NCBI GenBank assembly: GCA_036987155.1
Contig: BTXY01000004.1
Location: 1-63,380 of the forward strand
From: Microsyncoccus archaeolyticus
GTDB lineage: Bacteria; Patescibacteriota; Minisyncoccia; Minisyncoccales; Minisyncoccaceae
Length of the DNA stretch: 63,380 nucleotides
Direction: 5' to 3'
Part shown: positions 13,900-22,429 of the stretch, one piece after another
Numbering within the stretch: position 1 is the first letter of the stretch
Layout of the letters: each line of letters opens with the position of its first letter
The notes under the pieces: model-generated
The model's database searches: none
Seen by the model: only the letters and a program-made list of their open reading frames with translations
Told to the model about the DNA's origin: nothing
Program-made: the position numbers and the translations under genes

Positions 13900-14994
13900 A
13901 TGGATTACTTTGATAGTATTAAAAATAGCTTAGAAAACGCTAAAAACATAGTAATAGTAACGAATAGAGATGCTGGTAAAGATATATATGCCTCTGCTTT
14001 GGGTGTTTTTTTTGCTTTAAAAGACAAATACAATATTTTTCTTCCAAAAGACAAGAACCCTGAAAAATTAATAAAATTCCTAGACAACGAAACAAATAAA
14101 AAAAAGATTATAATTTCTCTTAAAAATGGCATATCGGAAATTTCTTACGAAAGGAAAAATGGAAACGTTGACTTGTGTCTTATACCTAGAGATGGAGAAA
14201 GCATAAAACCTGAAAACTTTTCGTGCAAAATAGTTTCTGAAGAAAAAGAGAACTATCTTTCTTCTCCTGGTTTCTTTGATTTAATTGTTGCCTTTAACAT
14301 CAAGTCGTTTAATGAACTTGAAACATATTTTAAAGAAAGCCCTGATTCAATATATAATTGCAGTATTATTAATATTGATAATGATCCTCAAAATGAAAAT
14401 TACGGAGAAATTAATGTCATCGAAGAAAAAAAATCTCTTTCAGAAGAAATATCGAATATATTAAAAGTAATCCAAAAAAACATTAATGAAAAATCTGCTG
14501 GTTTTCTTCTTTGGGGAATATTGTCTTTAATCTCTAGTAAAAAAGACAAAAAAACTTTTTCTACAATAAAATGGCTAATAAATCAAGGCGCTAACATGTA
14601 TTTTCATAATATAGACTCCTTAACAAAAAAAAGGTTTTCCCTTTTAGAAAAAACTATTAAAAACGCTGAGCTTTCTGAAAATGACAATATATATGTTTCT
14701 ACTCTTTTTGAAAAAGACTTTAAAGAAACAGGGTGTACCTCATCCGATTTAAGCTTTATTATTGAAAAAATGAAAAACTATTTCTCAATTCCCTCTTTCG
14801 TGCTATTATGGGAGGGAAAGTCGTCCCCAGTATCAATTAAAGGAGTCTTTTATTCTGATAAAAAATATTTAATTGACGCTATTAAACAAGTATATAATGG
14901 TTCATATAAAGGCAAAGGAGGAATCTTTCTTTTAAAGAATATGGATCTTCCTTCTGCAGAAAAAGAAATAACTTCATTATTATGGAAAAAATAA
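13900..14994 (+). CDS. Degenerate DHH/NrnA-like phosphoesterase-fold protein
   Basis: The overall pattern follows the DHH family (RecJ/NrnA): an opening strand KNIVIVTNRDAGKDIYASALG where active enzymes have 'TH-x-x-P-D-x-D-A-x-G-S', and a later NIDNDPQNENYG where they have the 'D-H-H' motif and 'N-x-x-x-G'. The metal-binding His and Asp residues are mostly replaced, so catalysis is unlikely. I start at ATG 13900; an upstream TTG at 13861 is part of the promoter. The 364-residue product overlaps the pilB start by 13 bases, suggesting a linked role in pilus or secretion function. The family call is moderate and the role unknown. Confidence 0.7.
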   Translation: MDYFDSIKNSLENAKNIVIVTNRDAGKDIYASALGVFFALKDKYNIFLPKDKNPEKLIKFLDNETNKKKIIISLKNGISEISYERKNGNVDLCLIPRDGESIKPENFSCKIVSEEKENYLSSPGFFDLIVAFNIKSFNELETYFKESPDSIYNCSIINIDNDPQNENYGEINVIEEKKSLSEEISNILKVIQKNINEKSAGFLLWGILSLISSKKDKKTFSTIKWLINQGANMYFHNIDSLTKKRFSLLEKTIKNAELSENDNIYVSTLFEKDFKETGCTSSDLSFIIEKMKNYFSIPSFVLLWEGKSSPVSIKGVFYSDKKYLIDAIKQVYNGSYKGKGGIFLLKNMDLPSAEKEITSLLWKK

Positions 14995-16283
14995 CAGGAG
15001 TAGTAAATATTGATAATTTATTTCTAACAAAAAATTTACAAAGAATCCAAAATATTCCCAGTTTTAAAGAACTAATTCAGGAATCTCTTTCTGAAGACAC
15101 AAGCGTAATAATTAAAACAATAATGGCTGGCGCAATTGAGATGAATGCTTCTGATTTACATTTTGAAGCTGAAGAAAAAGGCAGTAGACTAAGAATGAGA
15201 ATTGATGGTGTTCTGCAAGAGGTTTCTATTTTTAACACACTACAATACAAATCAATTGTTTCTAGAATTAAGCTTTTATCAGAAATGAAGCTTAATGTAG
15301 AAAAAAAGCCTCAAGACGGAAGGTTTACTGTTTTAATAGAAAAAGACATTATTGAACAAATCGAAATAAGGGTCTCTACTCTGCCTTCAGAATATGGAGA
15401 AACAATTGTAATGAGGGTTTTAAATCCAAAAAACTTAATAAATCTGGAAGATTTGGGACTAAGAAAAGATTTATACAAAATTTTTGTTGAGCAAACACAA
15501 AAACCAAATGGCATGATTGTTGTTACAGGGCCCACTGGTTCCGGTAAAACTACAACTCTATACGCTTTTCTTAAAAAAATGCAAAATCCTGAAATTAAAA
15601 TAATAACTATTGAAGATCCTATAGAATATCATTTGGGAGGAATTTCTCAAACCCAAGTTGACCCCAAAAGAGGATATGATTTTGCTTCAGGACTAAGATC
15701 TATCGTTAGACAAGATCCTGATGTAATTCTAGTTGGGGAAATCAGAGATTTAGAAACTGCTAGCATTGCTCTTCAAGCAGCTTTAACAGGTCATTTGGTT
15801 CTAAGCACACTTCATACTAATGATGCTTCTGGAACAGTTGCTAGATTTATTGCTTTAGGAGAAAGTCCAGTTAACATTGCTCCAGCAATAAACATGGTTG
15901 TTGCTCAAAGGTTAATAAGAAAAGTTTGTTCTAAATGCGGTCAGCCAAAAATTATATCTAAAGAAGATTACAATGAAATGAAAAAAACCTTAGAAAATCT
16001 TCCTCAGGGAATAGAAATTCCCGAGCTTACAGAAAACACAAAAATACTTTATGCAAAAGGTTGTCCTCATTGCAATAATACGGGATATAAAGGAAGAGTT
16101 GGTTTGTTTGAAACATTAGTTATTGACTCTGAAACAGAAGATTACATTCTAACATCTCCTTCTTCTTCTGCTTTGGAAAAATTTGCGACAAACAAAGGAA
16201 TGACAACCATGAAACAAGATGGTTTTATTAAAATATTAAATGGGATTACTACTTTTGAAGAAGTTAAAAGAGCTACAGGATAA
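14982..16283 (+). CDS. Type IV pilus/type II secretion assembly ATPase (PilB/GspE)
   Basis: Hexameric motor that powers pilus extension or pseudopilus assembly. Visible motifs: the N2 domain with ASDLHFE and RMRIDG, Walker A GPTGSGKT at residues 183-190, Asp box EDPIEY, Walker B VILVGEIRD and His box GHLVLSTLHTND. The C-terminal domain carries a tetracysteine zinc site (CSKCG and CPHCN), found in GspE/PilB. At 433 residues it lacks the long N1 domain of many PilB proteins. It is co-transcribed with the DHH-like gene. Pilin candidates are at 1-79 and 22430-23692; other assembly genes are not in the window. Confidence 0.95.
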   Translation: MEKITGVVNIDNLFLTKNLQRIQNIPSFKELIQESLSEDTSVIIKTIMAGAIEMNASDLHFEAEEKGSRLRMRIDGVLQEVSIFNTLQYKSIVSRIKLLSEMKLNVEKKPQDGRFTVLIEKDIIEQIEIRVSTLPSEYGETIVMRVLNPKNLINLEDLGLRKDLYKIFVEQTQKPNGMIVVTGPTGSGKTTTLYAFLKKMQNPEIKIITIEDPIEYHLGGISQTQVDPKRGYDFASGLRSIVRQDPDVILVGEIRDLETASIALQAALTGHLVLSTLHTNDASGTVARFIALGESPVNIAPAINMVVAQRLIRKVCSKCGQPKIISKEDYNEMKKTLENLPQGIEIPELTENTKILYAKGCPHCNNTGYKGRVGLFETLVIDSETEDYILTSPSSSALEKFATNKGMTTMKQDGFIKILNGITTFEEVKRATG

Positions 16284-16312
16284 AAAAAACTGCATTATTA
16301 AAAAATAATGCA
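16282..16312 (-). terminator. Terminator of the 6S-like RNA
   Basis: Perfect 10-bp stem CTGCATTATT with AATAATGCAG, short A/T loop, then eight T on the minus strand. On the plus strand no T run follows, so it does not serve the upstream pilB gene. Confidence 0.85.
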
Positions 16313-16450
16313 GGAAACAATTCCTGAATTGGGGGCTAACTTTAGCATTCGGGCTGAAAGTCAAGAATTTCCCTGAGGAATAGTCCAGTTAAAACCAAAC
16401 AATCCATTAACTACAGAAAATCCCTACCCCCAATTCAAGAATCATTTTAC
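16283..16450 (-). ncRNA. ssrS: 6S-like regulatory RNA (candidate)
   Basis: A minus-strand transcript of about 168 bases with its own strong promoter and terminator and no ORF. The ends pair through about 13 bp (CTTGAATTGGGGG with CCCCCAATTCAGG), enclosing a long, weakly paired middle and an apical hairpin (TTCC, loop, GGAA). A closing stem, central bubble and terminal hairpin is the plan of 6S RNA, which mimics an open promoter and binds RNA polymerase. The 3' end is a 10-bp hairpin (CTGCATTATT/AATAATGCAG) followed by eight T. I cannot align it to a 6S model, so another structured RNA is possible. Confidence 0.6.
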
Positions 16451-16456
16451 ATATAT

Positions 16457-16485
16457 AAGATAACACACTTAATAAAATTTGTCAA
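16457..16485 (-). promoter_or_regulatory. Promoter of the 6S-like RNA
   Basis: TTGACA (16480-16485), 17-base spacer, TATCTT (16457-16462) on the minus strand, divergent from ruvB, whose ATG is at 16493. The predicted start is near 16450. Confidence 0.75.
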
Positions 16486-16492
16486 GATATAA

Positions 16493-17482
16493 ATGGACAC
16501 TAATGAAGAGCTAATTGAATCTACTTTAAGGCCTAAAAATTGGGATAATTATATAGGCCAAGAGCGTATTAAAAAGCACTTAAAAGTGATAATCGATGCT
16601 GCTAAAGAAAGAAAAGAATCCCCTGACCACATCCTTCTTTATGGGCCTGCTGGGCTTGGGAAAACAACACTCGCTTATCTTGTGGCTAAAGAAGCAGGAG
16701 CTGAAATTCGAACTACATCGGGTCCAATTATTGAAAAATCAGGAGACCTTGTTGCTATTTTAACTAATTTAAATGATGGTGATTTTCTTTTTATTGATGA
16801 GATCCACAGAATTAATCGTTTTGTAGAAGAATATCTTTATTCTGCAATGGAAGAATTCAAGCTTAATTTAATTTTAGGTAAGGGGCCGATGGCTAAAACT
16901 ATTGACATTAATCTCCCCCACTTCACATTAATAGGGGCAACTACAAGAATTGACATGCTCTCAGCACCTTTAAGAAGCAGGTTTGGGGCAGTACTACAAT
17001 TAAACTTTTACAAAGAAGAAGAAATAGAAAAGATAATCAGCAAATCTTCTAAAATATTAAATGCTGAAATTGATAAAGAAGCAGTAACGGAAATTGCAAA
17101 AAGATCCAGGTTTACCCCAAGAACAGCAAATAAACTTTTAAAAAGAGTTAGAGATTTTGCACAAATAGAAAATAAAAACATTATTACCAAAGAATTAGCT
17201 GATAAAGCTTTAGACTTTTTGGAAGTTGATGATTTAGGGTTAGAACCTTCTGACATTAAAATATTAGAAACCATTATCAAAAAATTTAATGGCGGACCAG
17301 TTGGATTACAAGCTTTATCTGCTTCTACTTCTGAAGAAAAAAATGCTATCTTAGAAATATACGAACCGTACTTAATACAATTAGGACTAATTAAAAGAAC
17401 ATCTAAGGGAAGAATGGCTACTGAATTAGCTTATAAGCATTTAAAAATAAAATGGAAAAACGAACAGCAAAACTTGCTTTAA
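16493..17482 (+). CDS. ruvB: Holliday junction branch migration ATPase RuvB
   Basis: AAA+ motor that works with RuvA to move four-way junctions. It has the RuvB start (ESTLRPKNWDNYIGQERIK), Walker A GPAGLGKT (residues 51-58), Walker B FLFIDEIHR, sensor 1 (TLIGATTR), the arginine-finger region (LSAPLRSRFG) and the C-terminal winged helix (SKGRMATELAYKHL). Length is 329 residues, normal. It lies alone downstream of the divergent 6S-like RNA and overlaps the lamin-tail gene by 31 bases, so those two are co-transcribed. RuvA and RuvC are encoded elsewhere in the window. Confidence 0.97.
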   Translation: MDTNEELIESTLRPKNWDNYIGQERIKKHLKVIIDAAKERKESPDHILLYGPAGLGKTTLAYLVAKEAGAEIRTTSGPIIEKSGDLVAILTNLNDGDFLFIDEIHRINRFVEEYLYSAMEEFKLNLILGKGPMAKTIDINLPHFTLIGATTRIDMLSAPLRSRFGAVLQLNFYKEEEIEKIISKSSKILNAEIDKEAVTEIAKRSRFTPRTANKLLKRVRDFAQIENKNIITKELADKALDFLEVDDLGLEPSDIKILETIIKKFNGGPVGLQALSASTSEEKNAILEIYEPYLIQLGLIKRTSKGRMATELAYKHLKIKWKNEQQNLL

Positions 17483-18054
17483 TGCTTTTATTTATTTTTC
17501 AGACAGCCAAAGCAGATGTTCTAATTAATGAAATTTGCTGGATGGGAGATGAATCATCTAGCTCTAATGAATGGATTGAATTATACAATAGCTCTGATAA
17601 AAACATTTCTCTTAATCAGTGGACGCTTAAAATTTCTGAAACAAAAATAATAAAGCTTGACGGAAGCATTCCTCCTCAAGGCTTTTATCTTTTGTCTAGA
17701 AATAAAAATCAAGAGAATGTAGACTTATTCTTTAATAAAGCTTTAAACAATAATGGAGAAACTTTACAATTACTAGACAACAATAATACTATTGTTGATT
17801 TTTTAGACTTTTCTGAAGGGTGGCCCTATGGAGACAACAAAACAAAGCAAACAATGGAAAAAACTAAAGATGAATGGCAAACAAGTCTAGAAAAAGGAGG
17901 AACACCTAAAAAAGAAAATAGTTTTATTGAAAAAGAATTAGAAACAAATACATATATACCAGAAAACAGTAATAATTATACTATTCTTTTTTCTTTAATT
18001 CTTTCATTTGTTTCTGGAGGAACTATTGTTTTTATTAAAAAACTATTACCTTGA
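17452..18054 (+). CDS. Exported lamin-tail-domain protein with C-terminal membrane anchor
   Basis: A signal peptide (MEKRTAKLALMLLFIFQTAKA) is followed by a lamin-tail (LTD) fold: DVLINEICWMGD, EWIELYNSSDKNISLNQWTL, GFYLLSR and ETLQLLDNNNTIVDFLDFSEGWPYG are the usual LTD markers. A C-terminal hydrophobic segment (about residues 177-195) followed by KK suggests anchoring in the membrane with the domain outside. LTD domains occur in bacterial surface proteins and nucleases; no nuclease motif is seen here. It overlaps ruvB by 31 bases, an odd partner for a surface protein. Role unknown. Confidence 0.8.
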   Translation: MEKRTAKLALMLLFIFQTAKADVLINEICWMGDESSSSNEWIELYNSSDKNISLNQWTLKISETKIIKLDGSIPPQGFYLLSRNKNQENVDLFFNKALNNNGETLQLLDNNNTIVDFLDFSEGWPYGDNKTKQTMEKTKDEWQTSLEKGGTPKKENSFIEKELETNTYIPENSNNYTILFSLILSFVSGGTIVFIKKLLP

Positions 18055-18083
18055 TATATTTATACTTTTAGAGTATATATAAA
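18051..18083 (+). promoter_or_regulatory. Promoter of yebC-ruvC
   Basis: TTGATA (18051-18056), 17-base spacer, TATATA (18074-18079). The box ends 6 bases before the ATG at 18086, predicting a leaderless mRNA. A second TATA-like match at 18078-18083 is too close to the ATG to be preferred. Confidence 0.65.
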
Positions 18084-18085
18084 GC

Positions 18086-18808
18086 ATGAGCGGACATTCT
18101 CATTGGCACTCCATTAGATTCAAAAAAGGAGTAGCTGATGCAAAAAAAAGCAAAATATTCTCTAAATTAGCTAGAGAAATCTCAATAGCAGCTAGAGATG
18201 GAGGCGCTGATTTAACATTTAACCCAAAACTAAGAACTATTGTTGATAAAGCCAAGCTTGCAAACATGACCTCTGAAAGCATTGAAAGGGCAATTAAAAA
18301 GGGCTCCGGGGAATTAGAGGGCTGCAGTTACGAAGAATTCATATTAGAAGCTTATGGGCCCAATGGAACAGCAATAATAATAGAAGGAATCACTGACAAT
18401 AAAAATAGAAGTTTAGGAGAAATAAAACTAATACTAAGTCAAAATAATGGGAAAATGGTAGAAGAAGGAGCAATCAAATGGATGTTTGATAAAAAAGGAG
18501 TAATTATTATTAATAAAGAAAATGTGAAAGATAAAGAGGAGATAGAGCTTATTTTAATAGAATCTGGAGCAGAAAACTTTGAGTGGCAACAAGAGGGCCT
18601 TGTTATTTACACAAAAGCAGAAGATTTAGACAGGGTCAAAAACTTTTTAGAAGAAAATGATGCAAAAATAGAATCTTCTCAACTAGAATGGGTACCAAAA
18701 GAAAACATTGACATAGACGATCAAACCAAAGAAAAAAATCAAAAACTTTACGAAACTCTCGATGAGAATGATGATGTACAAAATATTTACACTAATTTTA
18801 ATTTATGA
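18086..18808 (+). CDS. yebC: YebC/TACO1-family protein
   Basis: Begins MSGHSHWHSIRFKKGVADAKKSKIF, the hallmark of the YebC family (usually SGHSKWxxIKxxK), with the conserved EAYGPNGTAIIIEGITDN segment at mid-length and a C-terminal LEWVPK. Length is 240 residues, normal. Family members act as translation factors that help ribosomes through difficult sequences, and some were described as transcription regulators. It overlaps ruvC by 4 bases; yebC next to ruvC is a common arrangement in bacteria. The ATG is 6 bases after the -10 box. Confidence 0.96.
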   Translation: MSGHSHWHSIRFKKGVADAKKSKIFSKLAREISIAARDGGADLTFNPKLRTIVDKAKLANMTSESIERAIKKGSGELEGCSYEEFILEAYGPNGTAIIIEGITDNKNRSLGEIKLILSQNNGKMVEEGAIKWMFDKKGVIIINKENVKDKEEIELILIESGAENFEWQQEGLVIYTKAEDLDRVKNFLEENDAKIESSQLEWVPKENIDIDDQTKEKNQKLYETLDENDDVQNIYTNFNL

Positions 18809-19296
18809 TTATTGTTGGCATTGATCCAGGAACAGCCACGACTGGCTTTGGAATAATTAGACTTAACCAAAAAAATTTAACTTGTATTGATTACGGAACA
18901 ATTGAAACTTCCTCTAAATTAGAAATGGGAGAAAGATTAATAGTGATCAATAAAGAAATTGATAAAATAATAAAAGCACACGAACCCAAAATAGCTGCAG
19001 TCGAGTCTCTTTATTTTTTTAAAAATCTTAAAACTGCTATTCCGGTTAGTCAAGCAAGAGGTGTAATCCTTTTATCTTTTTCTAATAGAAAAATACCTGT
19101 AAAAGAATTCACTCCTCTTCAAGCTAAAACAGCGGTTGCTGGGTATGGGAGAGCAACAAAACCACAAGTTCAAAAAATGATAAAACACATATTAAAATTA
19201 GACGAAATACCAAAACCAGATGATGCTGCAGATGCACTAGCCATGGCTGTATGCTGCGCTTACTATATTGATAGTTGTAAATTTAAAACTTCTTAA
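18805..19296 (+). CDS. ruvC: Holliday junction resolvase RuvC
   Basis: Endonuclease that cuts four-way junctions made during recombination. The four acidic active-site residues are D7 (IVGIDPG), E67 (AAVESLYF), D140 and D143 (KPDDAADALA). The segment KEFTPLQAKTAVAGYGRATKPQVQ is typical. Length is 163 residues, normal. It is the second gene after yebC, with a 4-base overlap. The last 14 bases overlap the end of tyrS on the opposite strand, so the two units converge without a spacer. Confidence 0.97.
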   Translation: MIIVGIDPGTATTGFGIIRLNQKNLTCIDYGTIETSSKLEMGERLIVINKEIDKIIKAHEPKIAAVESLYFFKNLKTAIPVSQARGVILLSFSNRKIPVKEFTPLQAKTAVAGYGRATKPQVQKMIKHILKLDEIPKPDDAADALAMAVCCAYYIDSCKFKTS

Positions 19297-20473
19297 TTTT
19301 AACAAAATTTCTTTTCCCAGATTGTAATACCATTTCTTCAATGGTAATTATTTTTTTCCAATCCTTTTCTACTTTTGAATTTTCTCCTTTAATAATTTTG
19401 AATCCTCCTTGCTCTACTACTCTTTTTGCTTCCCCTTTTGAGCTAGACAATCCTGATAAAACCATTAAATCTAAAACATTGATTTCTTTCTCTTTAATTT
19501 TTATTTCTTTTATCTTTGTAGGTAAGTCTTTTTTCTCAAAAATCTTTTCAAATTCTTTTTGAGCTGCTTCTGCTTCTTTTTCTGAATAAAATTGCTTAAC
19601 AATTTCTCTACCTAAGATCTTTTTAATTTCTTTGGGGTTTTTTATTTCCTTTTTAATCTTTTTTATTTCGCTTAAGGGCATCCTGGTACACGATTCAAAA
19701 TAATCAAAAATTAATTCGTCTTTAAGGGACATGATTTTGCCAAAAATATCTTTAGGATCATCTAAAATATTTATTACATTGCCCCAGCTAGTCGACATTT
19801 TCCTTCCATCTAAACCATATATCATTCTTAAGGTCATGATATCCTGAGGCTCTTGATTAAACATTCTTTGAAGGTCTCTACCACTTTTTAAATTAAATAA
19901 TTGGTCGAATCCTCCTAATTCAATATCTGATTTTATAGCAACAGAATCATAGCCCTGGAAAATAGGATACAATAATTCGTGCAACCCTATTTCTTTCCCC
20001 TCCTCCCATCTTTCTTTAAAATTTCTTCTTTGTATCATTTGCTGAGCAGTAAAATTCATACAAATTCTTAACAATTCTTTAGTCGATAATTTTCCAAGCC
20101 ATTCGCTATTGTACCTAACATTTACTTTCTTTAAATCTAAAATTCTTCCTATCTGAGGAAGATAATTTTTCATGTTTTTCTTAATTTCTTCTGAAGCTAA
20201 AGGCTTTCGCATTGCTGTTTTATCAGAAGCATCTCCAATCAAAGCTGTAAAGTCTCCTATAATTAATGTTATTTTATGGCCCAAATCTTGAAAGTCTTTT
20301 AGCTTCATTAGCAGAGTAGCTCTTCCTAAATGAATTTTAGGACCAGTAGGATCAATCCCAAATTTGACATTTAGTTTTTTACCAGAAAGCAAAGCTTCTT
20401 TTAAGTGTTTTTTGTCTATTATGTCTTCTGTGCCTCTGCTTATTAACTCTTCTATTTTATCAATATTTTTCAT
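19283..20473 (-). CDS. tyrS: Tyrosyl-tRNA synthetase
   Basis: Charges tRNA-Tyr. The class I signatures are present: the HIGH-type motif in GIDPTGPKIHLGRA and the KMSKS-type motif as GRKMSTSWGN. The C-terminal S4-like RNA-binding domain is visible (LMVLSGLSSSKGEAKRVVEQGGFKI). I start at the ATG at 20473 (396 residues). The reading frame extends to 20539 but runs through the promoter, and the extra residues (MLSFFLFFAML) do not belong to the family. The promoter leaves 6 bases between -10 box and ATG. It converges with ruvC. Confidence 0.96.
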   Translation of the reverse strand: MKNIDKIEELISRGTEDIIDKKHLKEALLSGKKLNVKFGIDPTGPKIHLGRATLLMKLKDFQDLGHKITLIIGDFTALIGDASDKTAMRKPLASEEIKKNMKNYLPQIGRILDLKKVNVRYNSEWLGKLSTKELLRICMNFTAQQMIQRRNFKERWEEGKEIGLHELLYPIFQGYDSVAIKSDIELGGFDQLFNLKSGRDLQRMFNQEPQDIMTLRMIYGLDGRKMSTSWGNVINILDDPKDIFGKIMSLKDELIFDYFESCTRMPLSEIKKIKKEIKNPKEIKKILGREIVKQFYSEKEAEAAQKEFEKIFEKKDLPTKIKEIKIKEKEINVLDLMVLSGLSSSKGEAKRVVEQGGFKIIKGENSKVEKDWKKIITIEEMVLQSGKRNFVKIKKF

Positions 20474-20479
20474 ATATAT

Positions 20480-20508
20480 ATTGTATAGTTTAACAAACTT
20501 AGAGTCAA
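20480..20508 (-). promoter_or_regulatory. Promoter of tyrS
   Basis: TTGACT (20503-20508), 17-base spacer, TACAAT (20480-20485) on the minus strand. The -10 ends exactly 6 bases before the ATG at 20473, predicting a leaderless transcript. The -35 is 3 bases away from the -35 of the divergent PBP gene. Confidence 0.8.
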
Positions 20509-20511
20509 GCA

Positions 20512-20539
20512 TTGCAAAAAACAAAAAAAATGATAGCAT
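20512..20539 (+). promoter_or_regulatory. Promoter of the PBP gene
   Basis: TTGCAA (20512-20517), 16-base spacer, TAGCAT (20534-20539), then 6 bases to the ATG at 20546. It is back to back with the tyrS promoter. The boxes are weaker than those of tyrS. Confidence 0.55.
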
Positions 20540-20545
20540 AAAGTC

Positions 20546-22429
20546 ATGAAAAAGAAAGTCAAAAAACTATTTTCTACTCCCAAAAGGTCTATTCTGACTA
20601 TTTTTGTTTTATGCATAATAATTGGTCTTTCTGTTTTCTTTTATTTTGTAAAAGACTTGCCCCGCCCAGAAGTTTTTACTGAAAACGAAATAAGTCAAGC
20701 AACAAAAATATATGACAGAAATGGAGAAATATTATTATCAAGCGTTTACGGAGAAGAAAAAAGAACATATGTAAAATTATCTGAGATACCTGACATTCTT
20801 AAGAAAGCTGTTTTAGCAAGTGAAGATTCTAATTTTTATAGCCATATTGGTATAGATTTTTCTGGAATATTAAGAATGGTGAAAAATAATATAATATCAA
20901 AAGGGCTATATCAAGGAGGATCAACTATTACTCAACAATTAATACGTTCTACTTTTCTAAATAATGAAAAAAGTATAGAAAGAAAAGTAAAAGAATGGGT
21001 TTTAGCAATAGAGCTAGACAGAAGGTACTCTAAAGATCAAATATTAGAATGGTATTTGAACCAAGTACCTTTTGGAATTAATATTTATGGAGCAGAAGAG
21101 GCTTCTTTAACATACTTTCAAAAACCAGTAAAAGATGTTACTTTAGCTGAAGCTGCTCTTCTAACTGCTGTTATTCAAGCTCCTAGTTATTATTCTCCAT
21201 ATGGGAAGCATTTGTCTGAACTACTCGTAAGGAAAGATATTGTTTTGCAAAGGATGGAAGAAGAAGGATTTATCTCGAAAGAAGAAAAAGAAAAAGCGCA
21301 AGCAGAAGAATTAACTTTCAATACTCTTCCAAAAACACAGGCAGTGCATTTCACAGAATACGTTAAACAACAATTAGAAGAAACATACGGATCTGATTTT
21401 CTAGAAATAAAAGGGTTAAAAATATATACCACGCTTGACTGGGAGCTCCAGCAATTTGCAGAAAGCGCTGTTAAAGAAGTGGTTGCAAGTAACAGGGCCA
21501 ATTATAATGCATACAATGCTGCTTTGGTTGCTATTGACCCTAAAACAGGAGAAATATTAGCTATGGTTGGATCAGCTGATCCAAGAGAAGAACCTTTGCC
21601 CAAAGGATGCGATCCAGCAACAAATTGTAAATTTGTGCCAAGCTATAATGTGGCCACTCAGGGCTATAGAGGGCCAGGATCATCTTTTAAACCCTTTGTT
21701 TATGCTGAAGCCTTTAGAAAAGGATATAATGACACAACTATTGTAATGGACGAATATACTAATTTTGGAACACCTCAAAATCCATACACCCCTCAAAATT
21801 ATGATGGATTATTCAGAGGCCCAGTAACCTTAAGAAGCGCGCTTGCTCAATCATTAAATATCCCTGCAGTTAAGGTTCTAAAAGACTTAGCTGGATTAGA
21901 AGATAGCATTGCTTTAGCAAAAAAAATGGGAATTACTACTCTTAATAAAGAAGCGAGTTTTTATGGATTGCCATTAGTTTTAGGATCAGGAGACGTTAAA
22001 TTATTAGACATGGTTTCTGCTTATGGAGTTTTTGCTAACGGAGGATATAGAATAGATCCTTCTCCAATATTAAGGATAGAAGATAGTAATGGGAATATAA
22101 TTTATGAAAACAAAAAAACACCTAGAAAGGTCTTGGAAACTGATGTTTGTAATTTAATAACAGACATTTTATCTGATAATGCTGCTAGGTCTCCTCTTTT
22201 TGGATGGAACTCTGTATTGTATTTTCCAGAACCGCCCAAAGTTGCTGTAAAAACAGGAACAACCAACAACGCTGTTGATGGTTGGACTATAGGGTACACA
22301 ACAGATGTTTGTATTGGTACTTGGAGTGGAAATAATGATAGAACGCCAATGCAAGGAGCAATGGGAGGAATATCCGCAGCTCCTATTTGGAGAAGGGTTA
22401 TGCAAAAATATATTGAAGATAATTATTAA
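20546..22429 (+). CDS. Class A penicillin-binding protein (transglycosylase/transpeptidase)
   Basis: Bifunctional peptidoglycan synthase. One N-terminal membrane anchor (residues 15-35) is followed by a GT51 glycosyltransferase with the catalytic E93 in EDSNFYSH and GGSTITQQ. A transpeptidase domain follows, with S379-x-x-K382 (GPGSSFKPF), SLN (436-438) and KTG (569-571). Length is 627 residues, at the small end of the PBP1 family. All catalytic motifs are intact, so the cell should build a cross-linked wall; the MurE-like ligase at 7121 and the M23 protein at 44167 are in the same theme. It converges with the prepilin fusion gene without a gap. Confidence 0.97.
   Translation: MKKKVKKLFSTPKRSILTIFVLCIIIGLSVFFYFVKDLPRPEVFTENEISQATKIYDRNGEILLSSVYGEEKRTYVKLSEIPDILKKAVLASEDSNFYSHIGIDFSGILRMVKNNIISKGLYQGGSTITQQLIRSTFLNNEKSIERKVKEWVLAIELDRRYSKDQILEWYLNQVPFGINIYGAEEASLTYFQKPVKDVTLAEAALLTAVIQAPSYYSPYGKHLSELLVRKDIVLQRMEEEGFISKEEKEKAQAEELTFNTLPKTQAVHFTEYVKQQLEETYGSDFLEIKGLKIYTTLDWELQQFAESAVKEVVASNRANYNAYNAALVAIDPKTGEILAMVGSADPREEPLPKGCDPATNCKFVPSYNVATQGYRGPGSSFKPFVYAEAFRKGYNDTTIVMDEYTNFGTPQNPYTPQNYDGLFRGPVTLRSALAQSLNIPAVKVLKDLAGLEDSIALAKKMGITTLNKEASFYGLPLVLGSGDVKLLDMVSAYGVFANGGYRIDPSPILRIEDSNGNIIYENKKTPRKVLETDVCNLITDILSDNAARSPLFGWNSVLYFPEPPKVAVKTGTTNNAVDGWTIGYTTDVCIGTWSGNNDRTPMQGAMGGISAAPIWRRVMQKYIEDNY

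Noticed and set aside
20474..20539. Upstream extension of tyrS
   Set aside because: The extra 22 codons run through the tyrS -10 and -35 boxes, and the residues do not match the family.
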